NCBI RefSeq assembly: GCF_963675165.1
Contig: NC_087381.1
Span: 3,968,001-4,032,000 of the forward strand
DNA: 64,000 nt
Direction: 5' to 3'
Source of the DNA: Halichondria panicea
Taxonomy: Eukaryota > Porifera > Demospongiae > Suberitida > Halichondriidae
Shown: positions 34,796 through 46,675 of the stretch, in pieces
Layout: the number at the start of each line of letters is the position of its first letter
Numbering within the stretch: the stretch's first letter is position 1
The notes under the pieces: model-generated
What the model was told of the DNA's origin: nothing
Seen by the model: only the letters and a program-made list of their open reading frames with translations
Databases searched by the model: none
Made by a program: the position numbers and the translations under genes

Positions 34796-34849
34796 GTGAT
34801 AGCTTTGTGATTATACCATGGCTGCTTTGACTGGTGATTTAAGGCTGTG

Positions 34850-37800
34850 ATATTCTTCGAAAAGTCTTTTCCTGGATACCAGTCGTCGTGGATGATGGTG
34901 CCATTTCTGAGACGCAATAACAGTTGACGGAAATTTTGGGCTGCTGAATTGACTGATCGACTCCACTCTACTCTGACGTATGACTTGCTCTAGAATGACA
35001 ACCTTATTGAATTGCTGGTAAATATTATGTCATGGATTGAAGTTGGTTGAGCATACATGGGTTTGTCAAGCACTGGAGGGAGCTGTCCGAAATCGCCCAA
35101 TAAAATTACTGACATTCCACCTAAAATGGTTACCAGTTCCCTGCCGAAGTCGTTTGTCAACCCACGCCAAGGTTTTCTGTCCTATCATTGATCAATGATC
35201 AAGTAGTGTTTATCTGTTAGTTTGAGTTAAAGTCTTTGATCACGTTTGGAATGTTTCTGTATTGGTAGTTGCAAAGCAGAGTGTAGAGTGATACCACAGA
35301 TGTTAAGACCGGCTGTACCTGTTGTACCAGTAAGAATGCAAGAGTCACCAAGTAGCTGATTCAAAGCATTAATTAGGTAAGACTTGCCTGTTCCTGCTGT
35401 TCCCGAAATTATCATATGTAAGGGTTCGGGGTTGGTACCAGCTTGTATTTGGGTTTGATGATCAGAAATTATGTCATACGCATGACGCTGCTTAGGGTTT
35501 AGAGTGTGCACATTTACTGTGGGAAGCTGCCTGTGCCATGGTGATTGCAATTGAGAAGGGTCGGTGGAAAGACGACGCTGTGAGGATATCCAATCAGGAG
35601 CCTCTTTGATGCCAGTTGCCATCAGCTGCCCAATGGCATCAGCTGCCCAATCGAAATCGGTTTCATTTTGGGGTGTGATAAACTGGGGGTTAAGCTGGCA
35701 GAGTTGCATCCATTGTTCTAGCTCTTGGTCATGGTAGTCATCATCATGTTCGCTATCAGGATCACTAGTGTTGCCATCAACCCATTGTTGAGAGAACTGT
35801 AGATCATGGTAAAAGTGAGGAATGGTTTGTCTTGCAGACTCCGTTGTAAGGAAGCTGTGGTACTGACTTATCCAGCTTTCGTCGCAGTCATCTGCTTCAT
35901 CCAAAAGATTAGACACATTTAAATGCCATGGCTTGTACTTTACTAGTTGGTGCTTGCAGTATAGAAAATAGTGTTCGCCATGAGGATTTACAGGAAAAGC
36001 TCGTATGATCACAGGGTTTGAACGTTCTCCATTGCAAACAGAGAATTCTGAAGCAAAGTCTATAAGGTTAATGTCCAAGTGATTTGAACGAGCAGCATAG
36101 TGATCAAACGTTGAGTGCTGTACTTCAAGTTCATGAGTTTGTGAATTTTCTGCAACACGACGATCTCCAGTCATTGATACTGTAATGAAACTGAGCTAAC
36201 CAAAGAGGCTTTGTAGTAAGTGAGCAGTTTCTTGAGCACTGAAGTCTCGTTCCCCAACAGCTCGAATCATTGCTGAACGAAAAACTGATGTAGGGAGGCT
36301 ATTGTCTGGTAGTGTTTCCATGCACGACTTAAAAACTGCTGACAATGATGGAGAACGTGGTTCACCTTTCGAGGCATATTTTGCCATGTATCTAGCACAC
36401 GCCAAACTGTCTATAATGATTTGCAGGTCTACGTTTGCTCTCCAATTCGAGAGTTTACGCGTGGATCATTGCGTTTGGTAGTGAGTGTGGCACGAATTGT
36501 AGTATCTTTCAAATGTAATTTTAGACTCGGGTTGATCAGGACGTGGGTATTTGAAACGACATTGTGGTTCTAGTTGTCGACAACACTTGGTTTACGGAGG
36601 CAATAAGCAGCACTGCATCGAGTGTGGCGCTCGAAATAGTCCATGTCCAAATCAGATAATGAGAGGATGTGGGACGGGTAGACTCCAACTTAAATCTTCA
36701 GGAATAGCATCATTGCAAGTAGAAACAAGCCAATCAGCATAACGAAGTGCAGTGATGGTTGCCTCTTCACCGTCTTGCAGTATCTGAAGTCTATCTTCAA
36801 TTCTGTCAGTGTCATTGCCTTCCTCTGAAAGTGTCCAGGCCTTTTCCACAAGTGCGCAGATTCCCGGGTCGTTCTTTAACTTGGCACAACCATGTGCATG
36901 AGTGCTGCCACGTGACTGATACTCAAATCGATACCAGTGCCAATCAGCATCTAGGCTATCGTACAACCAGTGGTGTATAAAGTCAGATAGTTTTGAAGTG
37001 AAAAACCAGTCGGCAATGTGTGATCACCGCATGCACACGCATGCCGTGTGTTTGGGGAATTTGCAGAGAGCGGGGCATGAGCTGGTGCATTTCAGGCCAA
37101 TAATTATCTGCTGAGCTCACAGTCCAGAAGAATGTGGGTGGACCTTTCTGTTCTAGGAGAGCACGAAGTTCACTGTGTCGCTGGTACCAATACTGTTTTG
37201 ACCCTTGCAGCATACCTTTGAAGTCGCTGCATGAGGTTTTCGGCGCTGGCATGTCCTACCATGTCTCTGAGATCATCAATGGTATGTTGATGCACTTAAA
37301 CTGATGCTTGTGAGATGAGCTGGTGACGAAGTTTCATATTTAATGCCCAATATGGAAATCTTGGGTGAGTGGCATATTTAATGCCCAATATGGAAATCTT
37401 GGGTGAGTGGAAAATCGCCAGCAAAACTTGTCATCAATGACTTCAGCATAGCGTATCAGATGCTTAAATGATTGAGCGAGTGTGACTGCACGTTGGCGAC
37501 CAGGAGATGTGGGATCACCACAACCGTACGGGAAAAGCGTAGGGAAAGCTTGTGTAGCTAGCCCTGGAGTTTTGTATTCATTTATAGGTCGATTCGCAAT
37601 ACTGGGCCAGTCAAGAGGGTCATTTCTGGTAACAAGGGATCGAATAGCAGCATCTTCAGTTTGCATGCGGCTTGGTAGGGGAAGAAATGAATGACTGCTT
37701 CCAGATTGGTGAGATGTGTCTGAGATGTCAGCATTGCTGCTTGATTGGTGATCCACACTTGTGTGTGGTGTTTCTGTGGTGTCCGCATCGTTTAGTGATA

Positions 37801-38140
37801 TCAGCTGTGGAGGTGTGCCATCGATCGGCAATGCGTGTGGTCAATGAAAATGTCAGTGTAAAACGGCAGGTTAGTGCTGAGAGTCTGTGTGTGTGTTACT
37901 TTCACCAGCACGACGTATTAGCAATACAGACAATCAGATACATTTGGCGGTAAACTGTTTAAGAATTGCTGGATGTCTTGAGGTAAATTGAGCACATGCC
38001 CTCGATACCCTCGTTGACCTCCATGTTTCCTGTATACACACATGATCGGACAAGCCCGTGCTATGAGCATTTCTTCTACTTGTGATAGTCCTAGTAAGCA
38101 AGGTGGCGCTTGTCGTGGAATCATATCATTCTCCATTTAG
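34850..38140 (-). pseudogene. Helitron Rep-helicase (RepHel), broken
   Basis: Order on the minus strand: the Helitron-specific N-terminal region [18 protein letters not shown] and [16 protein letters not shown] (38080), then EYKTPGLATQAFPTLFPYG (37560) and FPYWALNM. The Rep domain follows with [18 protein letters not shown] (HUH metal site, near 36890) and RYMAKYASKGEPRS, carrying the tyrosines (36385). The PIF1-type helicase has SGTAGTGKSYLINALNQLL (Walker A, 35390), GMSVILLGDFGQLPPVL (Walker B, 35090) and VEWSRSVNSAAQNFRQLLL (34950). Rep nicks and joins strands; the helicase unwinds the donor. Frameshifts are numerous. One is a perfect 38-bp tandem duplication at 37335-37410, and the helicase C-terminus is deleted around 34980-35030. 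Confidence 0.88.
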
Positions 38141-38261
38141 TACAACCGTGGATGGTGCTTGTCACGTTTGCAGCGGGTACATACATAACTTGCAGGATCA
38201 ACATCTAAGCTTGGCCTATGGCCAAATTTCATGACATGCCGTACATAATCTTTGCTGCCAT

Positions 38262-39300
38262 TTAGCTTTGCTGCCATTTAGATTGTTGTGTATGAAACTT
38301 ATCCATGGCCCATGGTTGCTGATGGTGTTCAAGCGAAGAATTAGTCCATCCTTCTTCGTAAAGGTAGTGTTGTTGAGTATTTCCTGGTACGTGAGGTACG
38401 TGAGATTCTTGCTGACGTTGACATTGCATAGACTCAGCTTCATTAGACAGCCTTGCTTGCCTATTTAAAGAACGGTATGAGTGTGCCATAAGAATAATAA
38501 CCTTTGATCAGGTGTCTCCCGTGCGAGGCGCTCAGCTTGACGTTCTGTCAAATCAGACAGACGATTCGTCCTGTGTAGTGTAATAATTATGTTTACTTTC
38601 AGATCCATAACTTCACATTTCTTACGTTTGATCAGGTGTCTCCCGTGCGAGGCGCTCAGCTTGTCTTTCTCTCGAATCCGACAGTCGACTTGTCCTGTGT
38701 AGTGTAATAATTTTGTTTACTTTCAGATCCATCATTTCTTACGTTTGATCAGGTGTCTCCCGTGCGAGCTTGTCGTTCTCTCAAATCAGACATCCTGTGC
38801 ATCCTGTGTAGTGTAATAATTATGTAGTGTAGTGTAATAATTGTGTTCACTTTCAGATCCCTAACTTACGTTTGATCAGGTGTCTCCCGTGCGAGGCGCT
38901 CAGCTTGTCGTTCTCTCAAATCAGACAGTCATCTTGTCCTGTGTAGTATAATGTAAGTCTGCAGTGAGATCCATAACTTGACATCTCTTACCTTAGAACA
39001 GGTGTCTCCCGTGCAAGGCGCTCAGCTTGTCATAGTCTCAAATCAGTCATAGTCTCAAATCAGACAGCCTGTTGGAGAAGTGTGATGTATTGTGTTAGTA
39101 GTCTGTTTAGAATTTATGAGCGTTTAGAATTTATGAGCTGACCTTTGTTGATCTGACTCCTGCTGCCTAGCTCTGGCTCTTCGGTCCCTGTCCTGTTGTC
39201 TGTTTCTTTCTCTCTGCTCCGCTGCACGGCGGTTTGCACTACGAGATCGGGTGTTCATATCTAGTATCTCTTGAACCCAACCCACATCCGTTGCAGACAT
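38262..39300 (-). pseudogene. Helitron N-terminal exons with five tandem micro-exons
   Basis: ATG 39300 opens MSATDVGWVQEILDMN, followed by an Arg/Gln/Glu coil ending at a possible GT donor (exon 39300-39143). Five units of about 120 bp follow (near 39068, 38945, 38815, 38700 and 38580), each with a TACACTACACAG-type acceptor. Each has a short exon of about 66 nt encoding LSDLRERQAERLARETPDQ, and a GTAAG donor. All exon boundaries appear to be the same phase, so exons can be skipped or added without changing frame. A final segment (38489-38262) has SLNRQARLSNEAESMQCQRQ. Stops (a TGA in the fourth unit) and small duplications occur. Confidence 0.65.
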
Positions 39301-39396
39301 AATTATATACAAATATACGAATATATCCAGAATCAGGTAGTACGATTATTCGCCTCGCTTCCCGCTCGGCAACTATACTACTCGGCAACTATACTA

Positions 39397-39736
39397 CTCA
39401 CACAGTGAGCCCTCTCCTGGTCTTTCACCGTCCTGGTCCATAGCGCTAGCGTCTAGGTACAGTTCATCAGCGTCTGGCATAAAGCCTATCCCTCTCCTTC
39501 ATAGGCACTGTCATCACCAGAGGACTGTCATCACCAGAGGAGACATCGCCATTGCTGTAAGCTGTTCAAGCACATCGGCACAAGTAAACAGATGCTAATG
39601 AAATTTTAACATAGCAACGTTGGAAAATTCTAGACTAAATTGCACGTGATTCTACGGGATGTGCGTAGTTCGAGCTACTTCTAAGTATCGCAGAATTAGA
39701 AAAAGTCACTATTGCGGGCCACGATCGTGGCCCTTT
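39397..39736 (-). pseudogene. PiggyBac-like fragment, copy 3, N-terminal part
   Basis: Inverse copy of 3010-3400: the frame for LFTCADVLEQL and DDSAYEGEG is recognisable but broken by a duplicated GACTGTCATCACCAGAG (about 39508-39540). The outer end reads TTAA followed by AGGGCCACGATCGTGGCCCG, giving the clearest terminal sequence of this family. Confidence 0.55.
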
Positions 39737-40870
39737 TAAAAGTTCTTCAAAAAGTCCATCCCAAACTATAATTGCACTTGATAACTGATTATTTTTGAGG
39801 CCATTATATATTGGATAAAATGTTATACATTTCGTATAAACTGTGTACTGAGCATGAGTACTATACTGCAATTTAATTAGCAAACAAACAATAATGATTA
39901 CATTAATAATTATGTCTTGAGTTGAGTTGTTACATGTTCCAATTCCAATTAATGCACATATTTAGTAAAAGTAGATACATCATAATGAAATTGAAGTTGT
40001 CTTTATGAGAGCTAACTAGATCCATAGGCGTAGGAACCAGGGGGGAAAGGGGGGCAGTTGCCCCCCTCAGCCAAATATTTTGCTTTTTCGCCCCCCTTAG
40101 CTTCGCCCCCCTTAGCCAGCACTGCTCTCTAATTGAAAAAATATTGTGAGCATGTGGCAAAAATAACAATGTATCAGGCCAAGATTACTTTTTCAAGTCT
40201 GTCTGACAGTAGTACTACCAGTGCTTCTTTGGATCAAGCAGGTAAGTGAATTATAGCCCCAGTATAAGCTTAAATGTAGCTCAGTGATATTGGTATAACA
40301 TATTGTTTGCCCCTATGAGATCCATAATCATACCCACCGGCATAAAATGAGAGACTGTAAATGGATGGAAGATAGCCCAGCCCGTATAGAAGTGCTGAAA
40401 GAAAAGTCAAAGGCTGATGCGATACTATAGTGAGTCCACATACTTTCAATACATATCGGCGACATGTTCGAATTATTTCACACCAAGGAATTTAAACTTT
40501 GTAATATAATTATAATCGTTTCCACTTGTAATAAGATGGTAAAGATCCTCATAACACAATCACAAACGATCTTTCCCAAAATAGGCAGCAGGTAGGTAAA
40601 GATCATCAGTAGAACTAACTGCTTCTCAATCAAAAGTAAATTATTAATCAGCACTGAAACGAATAAATGGGCGTTGTTTTCCTACATGTAGCATGTTGTC
40701 ATCATTTTGAAGTTCACAAGAGTAATATTAAACAGAACGATCAACGAAAAAAATTTAAGTAAATATATGGTAAATGATCGCTAAACGTAAAATTGCAACA
40801 TCATCTATAATTATAGTCATGCACAAGTTAATCAATATCGAACTCATCAAGTCATTCGGTGCTTTCTCAT
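39737..40870. other. No gene; one hAT-type scrap
   Basis: 40026-40110 is a GC-rich stretch (GGCGTAGGAACCAGGGGGG ... GCCCCCCTTAGC, duplicated) resembling terminal sequence of a hAT-type repeat. The rest is AT-rich and non-coding. Confidence 0.45.
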
Positions 40871-40873
40871 AAT

Positions 40874-41445
40874 TTATGGTTTTGAAGTCGTTGACATTAT
40901 TTTCATCCCAATTGTTCTTTCCACTTGTTCTTTCCACTTGTTCTTTCCACACCGCCTTTCCTCACCGCCTTTCCTCGAAACTGTCTTCGATTTTTGTCTC
41001 ATCCAAGGCTTGAAGTTTGTCCTCCTGTTCCTGCACCCAATCCGCTTCTTAGCATGACACTGCGGCCGATTATTACCATAGCCAGCTCGTTGGCTAGCTC
41101 CACAGCGTGCACAGGCTTTTGTACCTTGGATGCCTTGGATGCCTCGGGTATTGCTGGCTCTGCTGGAAAATGACAGTGTGGGAAGCAGGCTACGAGGGTG
41201 CTGTTGTTGCTGCATGGCCTGTTGCTGGCCTGGTTACCTGTACCAAATGGATGGTGTTGCTCGCCGTAAATGTTTCCACATGCTACATGTGTCTGCTCAT
41301 TAGCAAATGAGTGCGGAGCATATTTTTGCGCGGGTCATGCATGGCAGTGGTGGTAGGTCATCCATGCCACTCACTGACGAGATATAAGACATGATATCAT
41401 TGTCATCGGATGCCACACTCATTTGAAGGTTTATATTATCTGTAA
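40874..41445 (-). pseudogene. Gag-like zinc-knuckle fragment
   Basis: The minus strand has KACARCGASQRAGYGNNRPQ, then CHAKKRIGCRNR and MRQKSKTVS, a disordered CCHC-like cysteine pattern ending with the RQKSKTVS motif common after retrotransposon knuckles. An upstream open piece near 41430-41330 (NINLQMSVASDDNDIMSYIS), preceded by TTTTGTTACAG, may be a separate exon. Which family it belongs to is uncertain. Confidence 0.4.
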
Positions 41446-41475
41446 CAAAATAAACAACACCTGGTACTAATAATT

Positions 41476-41500
41476 GTGACAGGGCCTAGGAAAACAACCC
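41476..41500 (+). repeat. Isolated terminal repeat of the GTGACAGGG family
   Basis: GTGACAGGGCCTAGGAAAAC, identical to the left end of the element at 58258, with no partner end nearby. Confidence 0.7.
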
Positions 41501-42287
41501 TTATAATGTTCAGTATAGAAAACTATTTAAGGAAAAAAATTATCCGAACATTTTTTTTTGAATTTTTTCATGCTGTTCTTGTATGCATGCTGTTCTTGTA
41601 TGCTCAACTCCGTAGTGGTAAGGTGATTCCCAAACCAGAAATATGACATTGATTGACGAAAATTAACGAGAGGTCAGGGGTTCGTTGCCGACCTCCGAAT
41701 TTTGAGCAGTTTTGTGCAGTTTTGTGCATTAAGCAAAGGACATGTTGTGTTTTAATGACTGTTTTAATGACTGTAGAAAATCTTGAATGACAATTGCAGG
41801 TCTTGAATGAATACTGTATATGCATGATTGAACCCACCATAGTATTGAATTGCATGAATTGCAAAATTGCACACAAAACGCAATTCGTTATTTCAACCCA
41901 TTTTTTTACGTACGTATCTAGACCATGGTGTTCAAAGTAGTAGTGGAGTAGACTTATCACCGTGTTTGCCCCCTTCCCACAATCTCCAGACGCATCAATT
42001 AAGAAGAACACCTCTCGTTCTGGAGACCAAAAAGGGCACACTCCTTGGGGTCAGGAAAAACACTGGACCAGGGTAGTGGACCTGTGGACAAAACAAAAAT
42101 AAGAAAGTTTGTATTTCTATTTTCAGTGTGTGTGCGAGGGTAATTTTGTTTTGTTGTGTACACGTGTGTAAGCTCACACGTGGTGGTACTGTGCGTGTAT
42201 GTATGTGTGTGTGTATAAGTAATTATTATTGATAGAGGAATTCAATTGCACTAAAGTACCTGCTGTGCAAAATCAAATGAGTAGTGT

Positions 42288-42434
42288 TGTCGTAACTTAG
42301 CTAGGTCTGGACTCACCGCTAAGTTACCAACTCAGTACTGGTTTACAGTTGACAGTTTAATAGAGACTAAAAACATTGAGAACACACGTACATAAATAGT
42401 ACACATAGAACAGGAAGTAAACTAAACCACAACA
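42288..42434 (-). repeat. 3' LTR of the Ty3/Gypsy element
   Basis: Begins TGTTGTGGTTTAG on the minus strand and ends TTACGACA. Directly preceded by the polypurine tract. No difference from the other LTR was seen by eye. Confidence 0.96.
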
Positions 42435-42536
42435 TTCCTCCTTCCTTTAGTGAGGACTCACAAAATTAACTAATGACAAAAATCATCCAACTAATGACAA
42501 AACAATACCAATAAAATACCAGTTTCCAATCAATAA

Positions 42537-44516
42537 CTACCATTTAGGTTCATATCGATCCACAGTCTTACGGTTACGCTTAGGGTATACTTTAATCGCA
42601 GTTGCAGGTTTTGAGACAACACCTTGACTAGGGACGTCGACAGGTGGTTCTACACCAACTTCAGGTGAAGGGGAGCTGTTTCCAGGAGTACTATCAGCTT
42701 GAGGTGCATACGGTGTGGTCAATTCGTCAGGAAGAATTGCATTCGGAATAGGGACCTCTTCTGGCTAGGTAGGTTCGTCTACTGTTCGGTTCCGAACCTG
42801 GTCCACATGACACCTTCGCACTTGACCATTCTGCATCTTCGCTCGAAACGATACTGGTCCTGTCTTTTCCTGTATCACACCCGGTAACCAACGATTTCCT
42901 GACTGGTAATTTCTGACATACACCAGATCTCCGGGCTCAAAACTTCTTTCGCGAGCACGGTTGTCGTGTTGTTTCACCTGTTTTGCTTGTTGACGTTCAA
43001 CTCTCTCTGCTGTGTTCGGTTTAAGCAGATCTAGACGAGATCGTGGTCGACGACCTAACAAAAGTTCACTTGGGGATTGTCCAGTGGTTGACTGTGCAGT
43101 TAACCTGTAAGCAAATAACACCGTTGCAAGTCTACTGCGCATCGAACCTTTTGTTTCCTTCTTAAGTCCCTTCTTAACTACTTGCACTGCTCGTTCAGCC
43201 AGGCCATTTGTAGAGGGGTGATAAGGGGCAGACAGAATTTGGTTGATACCATTTTTCTTCAGGAATCCTTTGAATTCTGCACTAGTGAAACATGTGCCAT
43301 TGGCAGACACAACACACTCTGGTAGGCCAAATTGAGAAAACAAAACCCGTAGTTCTTCGATCACTACTCGGGATGTCGAGCCAGATGTTGGAATTGCTTC
43401 AATCCATTTTGAATGGGCATCAATGATAATCAAAAACATTTGTCCGTGAATGGGACCAGCATAATCGATATGCAATCTGGCCCACGGGCGTGTAGGCCAA
43501 GCCCAAGAATGGAGTGGAGCAACAGGTGGTTTTGACTGTTGTTGTTGACAGGGAATGCAATCTTGTACCGTCTCTTCGACGTCTTTCGAAATACCAGGCC
43601 ACCACACATACATACGCGATAGTCCTTTCATGCGAGTGGTGCCAGGATGTCCTTCGTGCAGTTGTACGAGCACATCACCTCGGTAGGTCTTGGGTACCAC
43701 CACACGATTTCCCCACAGCAAGCAACCATCATGTACTGAAAGTTCTTCTCGTCGCTCATAAAAGGGCATTAGACTGGTTTCCATGGCGGAACGGTGTGGC
43801 CATCCTTGTTGCACATACTGGTGAATAGTAGAGAGTTCTGGGTCTCGTCTGGTAGCCTCTTTGATATGTGCAGCCGTGATCGGTGAGGAATCGAGATGTT
43901 CCAGTAAGAGCACCAGTTCTGGTGGTGTTCGGTCATCAGGAACAGTGTCAGTTAAGGGCAGACGACTCAAAGCATCTGCATTACCGTGAGCTGTAGTGTT
44001 TCGGAACTTCAGCTCGTACTCGTACATCGACAGTGCCAATGACCATCGACGAATCCTTGCGGAGGCTTGTAATGAGGTTGGTTTCTGTCCACTCAGCAGG
44101 CTCAATAACGGTTTGTGATCCGTAATTAGAGTGAATTTTTGACCAAATAGGTATGCATAGAATTTCTTTACTCCGAAAACACAGGACAGTCCTTCCTTTT
44201 CAAGCTGCGAGTAATTTCTTTCAGCCGAATTCAAAGTCCTAGAAGCATAGGCTATCGGTCTCTCGGTACCATCAGGCATTTGGTGAGCAAGTACGGCTCC
44301 AATTCCGTATGCAGAGGCATCGCAGGCCAGAACAATAGGTAATTGGGGGTTGTAATGAGCTAACAGATTTGTTGATGTCAGCAGCTGTTTCGACCTGTTA
44401 AAAGCAAGTTCTTGCTCAGATGACCATTCCCATGGCACATCTTTGTTTAACAGCTTGTACAATGGTGTTAAGCGAGTGGCTAGATTCGGTAGGAACTTCC
44501 CATAATAAGAAATCAA
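42537..44516 (-). pseudogene. pol: Ty3/Gypsy RNase H-integrase part
   Basis: Begins LISYYGKFLPNLATRL, then RNase H (VLACDASAYGIGAVLAH, ITDHKPLLSLL). The integrase zinc finger spans GHPGTTRMKGL and CIPCQQQ. The integrase core has LHIDYAGP (first Asp), VVSANGTCFTS and GLAERAVQVV (Glu). The middle motif is normally SDNG, so the second catalytic Asp is Ala (codon 43302-43304). It is separated from the upstream frame by an 11-bp tandem duplication (44520-44541). An in-frame TAG at 42765 interrupts the tail, which stays open to 42537 and ends KRNRKTVDRYEPKW, a typical Ty3 C-terminus. Confidence 0.93.
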
Positions 44517-44544
44517 TCCAATGTAGGACCAATGTAGGACCTCA

Positions 44545-46500
44545 GTTCCGTCACATTGGTAGGGGTAGGTGCTTGCTGGACAGCACAGACTTTCTCAGGT
44601 AAGGGACAGATGGAGCCATGAACGTGCACTTGCCTCGTTTGGCTCGCAAACCAGCTTCGGATAGGCGTTTCAACACTTCCTCGAGTGATTTCAGGTTCTC
44701 CGCTTCGGTTGCACTAGAGATCAAAATGTCGTCCAAATACACCACTACCCCAGCAATACCCTGTAGCAGGGTCTCCATGGTCTTCTGAAAAATGCCAGGG
44801 GCTGATGACACTCCAAAAGGTAATCTCGTGTATTGGAACAACCCTTTTAGGGTGTTGATTACCACATAGTTCTGAGATTGGGTGTCAAGCTTTAACTGTT
44901 GATAAGCTTGTGTCAGATCTAATTTAGTAAAGATCTTTCCGTCAGCCAGGGTTGCAAATAAATCTTCCACCTTCGGCAGGGGGTAACGATGGAGTTTAGA
45001 AACGGGGTTAACTGTCATTCGGAAATCGCCACATATTCTCACACTCGTTCGATCACTCTTTAACACTGCCACAATTGGTGCGGCCCATTCAGCATAGTCC
45101 ACGGGCTTCAGAGTGCCTTCCTGAACCAGCCTCTCCAGTTCCTCTTCAACTTTCGTTCGCATAGCATATGGAAGACGTCTGGCTTTGTTAAAACGGGGAA
45201 CAGCATCAGCGTCCACTACAAGGGAGGCTTCTTGTCCCTGGTACGTACCCAGTCCTTTCTGGAACACATCGGGGTACTTGGCCAGTAAGTCCTGTAAACC
45301 TGGAGCTTGGGTATAGTGAATGTTAGACCAATTCAACTTAATAGCATTTAGCCAGTTCCTGCCAAACAACAAAGGTCCATTCCCTTGAACAACAACAAGA
45401 GGTAAGGTCACCTTTTTGTTATCATACACAACCTCAACATCAAAACTTCCCATTACTACAAGGGGTTCCTTTGAGTAGGTCTGTAAGTTGATATCAGATG
45501 GGTCTAAGCTCCTCCCTGGCCACAACTGTTTGTACTGTGACTCTGATACTAGAGATACTGAGGCACCTGTGTCTAGTTCCATACACACAGTAGTACCCTC
45601 TATACTCACGGGTACTTTTATTGGGGGCTGGTAGATCCTGTGGATTCCTCCAACTTCTTCTACCATCAGCAGGAAGTCTTCGTCATCTGATTCTCCAGAC
45701 TCTCTTGCTTGGTTTATTCCAGCCCTTTTCTTATACTTGTCATGTCGGGGGAACTTCTTCGGGTTTGGGCGTCCCTTGGCAGCTCGACACATCTTTTGCA
45801 AGTGTCCCACTTTATGACATCCTCTACACACAAAGTCCTTGTACGGGCAGTCATTGCCACTGTGACTCGTCTTGCCACATCGATAACACTTCGAGTTAGT
45901 TTTAATCGGTTTCGGCGTCTGTTTCTGGACGTAATGTACTCCTTCTTTATGGGATTCGCTTCCCATCTCACGAAGGTTCTTCTCTGCAGTCTCAGAACCT
46001 TGAGCAATCTGAATAGCCGTAGCCAATGTCAGCTCTCGTTCTGCTAGCAGCTTCTTCTGTATGTAGGTGTCCTTGACTCCCCACACTAGCCTGTCACGTA
46101 GCACTTTGTCCAATGCAGCACCGTAATTACAAAATTCGGCTAGCTTCCTCAGCGCAGCTACATAGTCAGCAATAGACTCTCCTTCTTTCTTCGCTCTAGA
46201 GTTGAATCGGAAACGTTGCATGACTTCGGTAGGCCTCGGACTGTAGTGTGCAGTAAGCACTTCCACCAGCTCCTCAAATGTTTTCTCTGCAGGCCTTGCT
46301 GGTGCAATTAGACTTCGCAGCAGATTGTAGGCACTACGGCCCACTACTGCGAGAAAGGTAGCTCTCTTCTTCACAGCACTACCATCTCCAGTGATATCGT
46401 TCGCAACAAAAAACTGTTCGAGTCTCTCCACATACTGCGGCCATTCCTCCAACGCTGGATCGAATTGCTCGAGGTGCCCAAGCAGTCCTGTAGCCATCAT
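44545..46500 (-). pseudogene. gag-pol: Ty3/Gypsy gag-protease-reverse transcriptase part
   Basis: Single gag-pol frame from ATG 46500 (MMATGLLGHLEQFDP). Gag capsid occupies roughly residues 1-190; two zinc knuckles follow (CYRCGKTSHSGNDC and CRGCHKVGHLQKMC). The aspartic protease has MELDTGASVSLV. Reverse transcriptase follows with KPVDYAEWAAPIV, FTKLDLTQAYQQL and VVYLDDILISSA (YLDD box). The frame fails after TFMAPSVPYL (about 44620), where sequence normally present before the connection domain is missing and the following KVCAVQQAP block is in another frame. Gag and pol are fused without frameshift, as in several metazoan Ty3 lineages. Confidence 0.92.
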
Positions 46501-46528
46501 AGAGTTCTAACTCCTCGTCGCCAATTTA

Positions 46529-46675
46529 TGTCGTAACTTAGCTAGGTCTGGACTCACCGCTAAGTTACCAACTCAGTACTGGTTTACAGTTGACAGTTTA
46601 ATAGAGACTAAAAACATTGAGAACACACGTACATAAATAGTACACATAGAACAGGAAGTAAACTAAACCACAACA
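46529..46675 (-). repeat. 5' LTR of the Ty3/Gypsy element
   Basis: Same sequence as the 3' LTR; the promoter end for minus-strand transcription of gag-pol. Only 147 bp, short for the family. Confidence 0.96.

Larger units (their letters stand above)
33665..39396 (-). mobile_element. Helitron, minus strand, inserted in piggyBac-like copy 3
   Basis: Rolling-circle transposon carrying Rep-helicase and OB-fold genes. The 3' terminus on the minus strand has a hairpin with CGTATA/TATACG arms (about 33674-33688), then ATGCC and CTAG, next base T, the classic Helitron 3' signature. The 5' end near 39396 starts around TTGCCGAGCGGGAAGCG, partly inverse to GCTTCCCGCGAGG near the 3' end. The piggyBac-like repeat resumes on both sides. 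The 5' end does not show an obvious TC, so that boundary is uncertain by a few bases. No terminal duplications, as expected. Confidence 0.82.
42288..46675 (-). mobile_element. Full-length Ty3/Gypsy LTR retrotransposon
   Basis: 4388 bp with two apparently identical 147-bp LTRs (42288-42434 and 46529-46675) that start TG and end CA, flanked by the 5-bp duplication AGTGT (42283-42287 and 46676-46680). On the minus strand a primer binding site TGGCGACGAGGAGTTAGAAC lies five bases inside the 5' LTR (46523-46504). A polypurine tract AAAGGAAGGAGGAA abuts the 3' LTR (42448-42435). Identical LTRs mean a very recent insertion. It landed in an exon of the gene at 41890-47185. The gag-pol frame is broken (next entries). 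Confidence 0.97.

Noticed and set aside
38268..38468. Plus-strand ORF of 66 codons
   Set aside because: Antisense to the Helitron N-terminal region; duplicated TTTGCTGCCATTTAG adds spurious openness.
38500..39070. Five regularly spaced repeats as a CRISPR array
   Set aside because: Units of about 120 bp are exon-plus-intron modules with splice sites and coding bias; spacing and eukaryotic context exclude CRISPR.
45621..46047. Plus-strand ORFs of 92 and 112 codons
   Set aside because: Antisense shadows of gag-pol.
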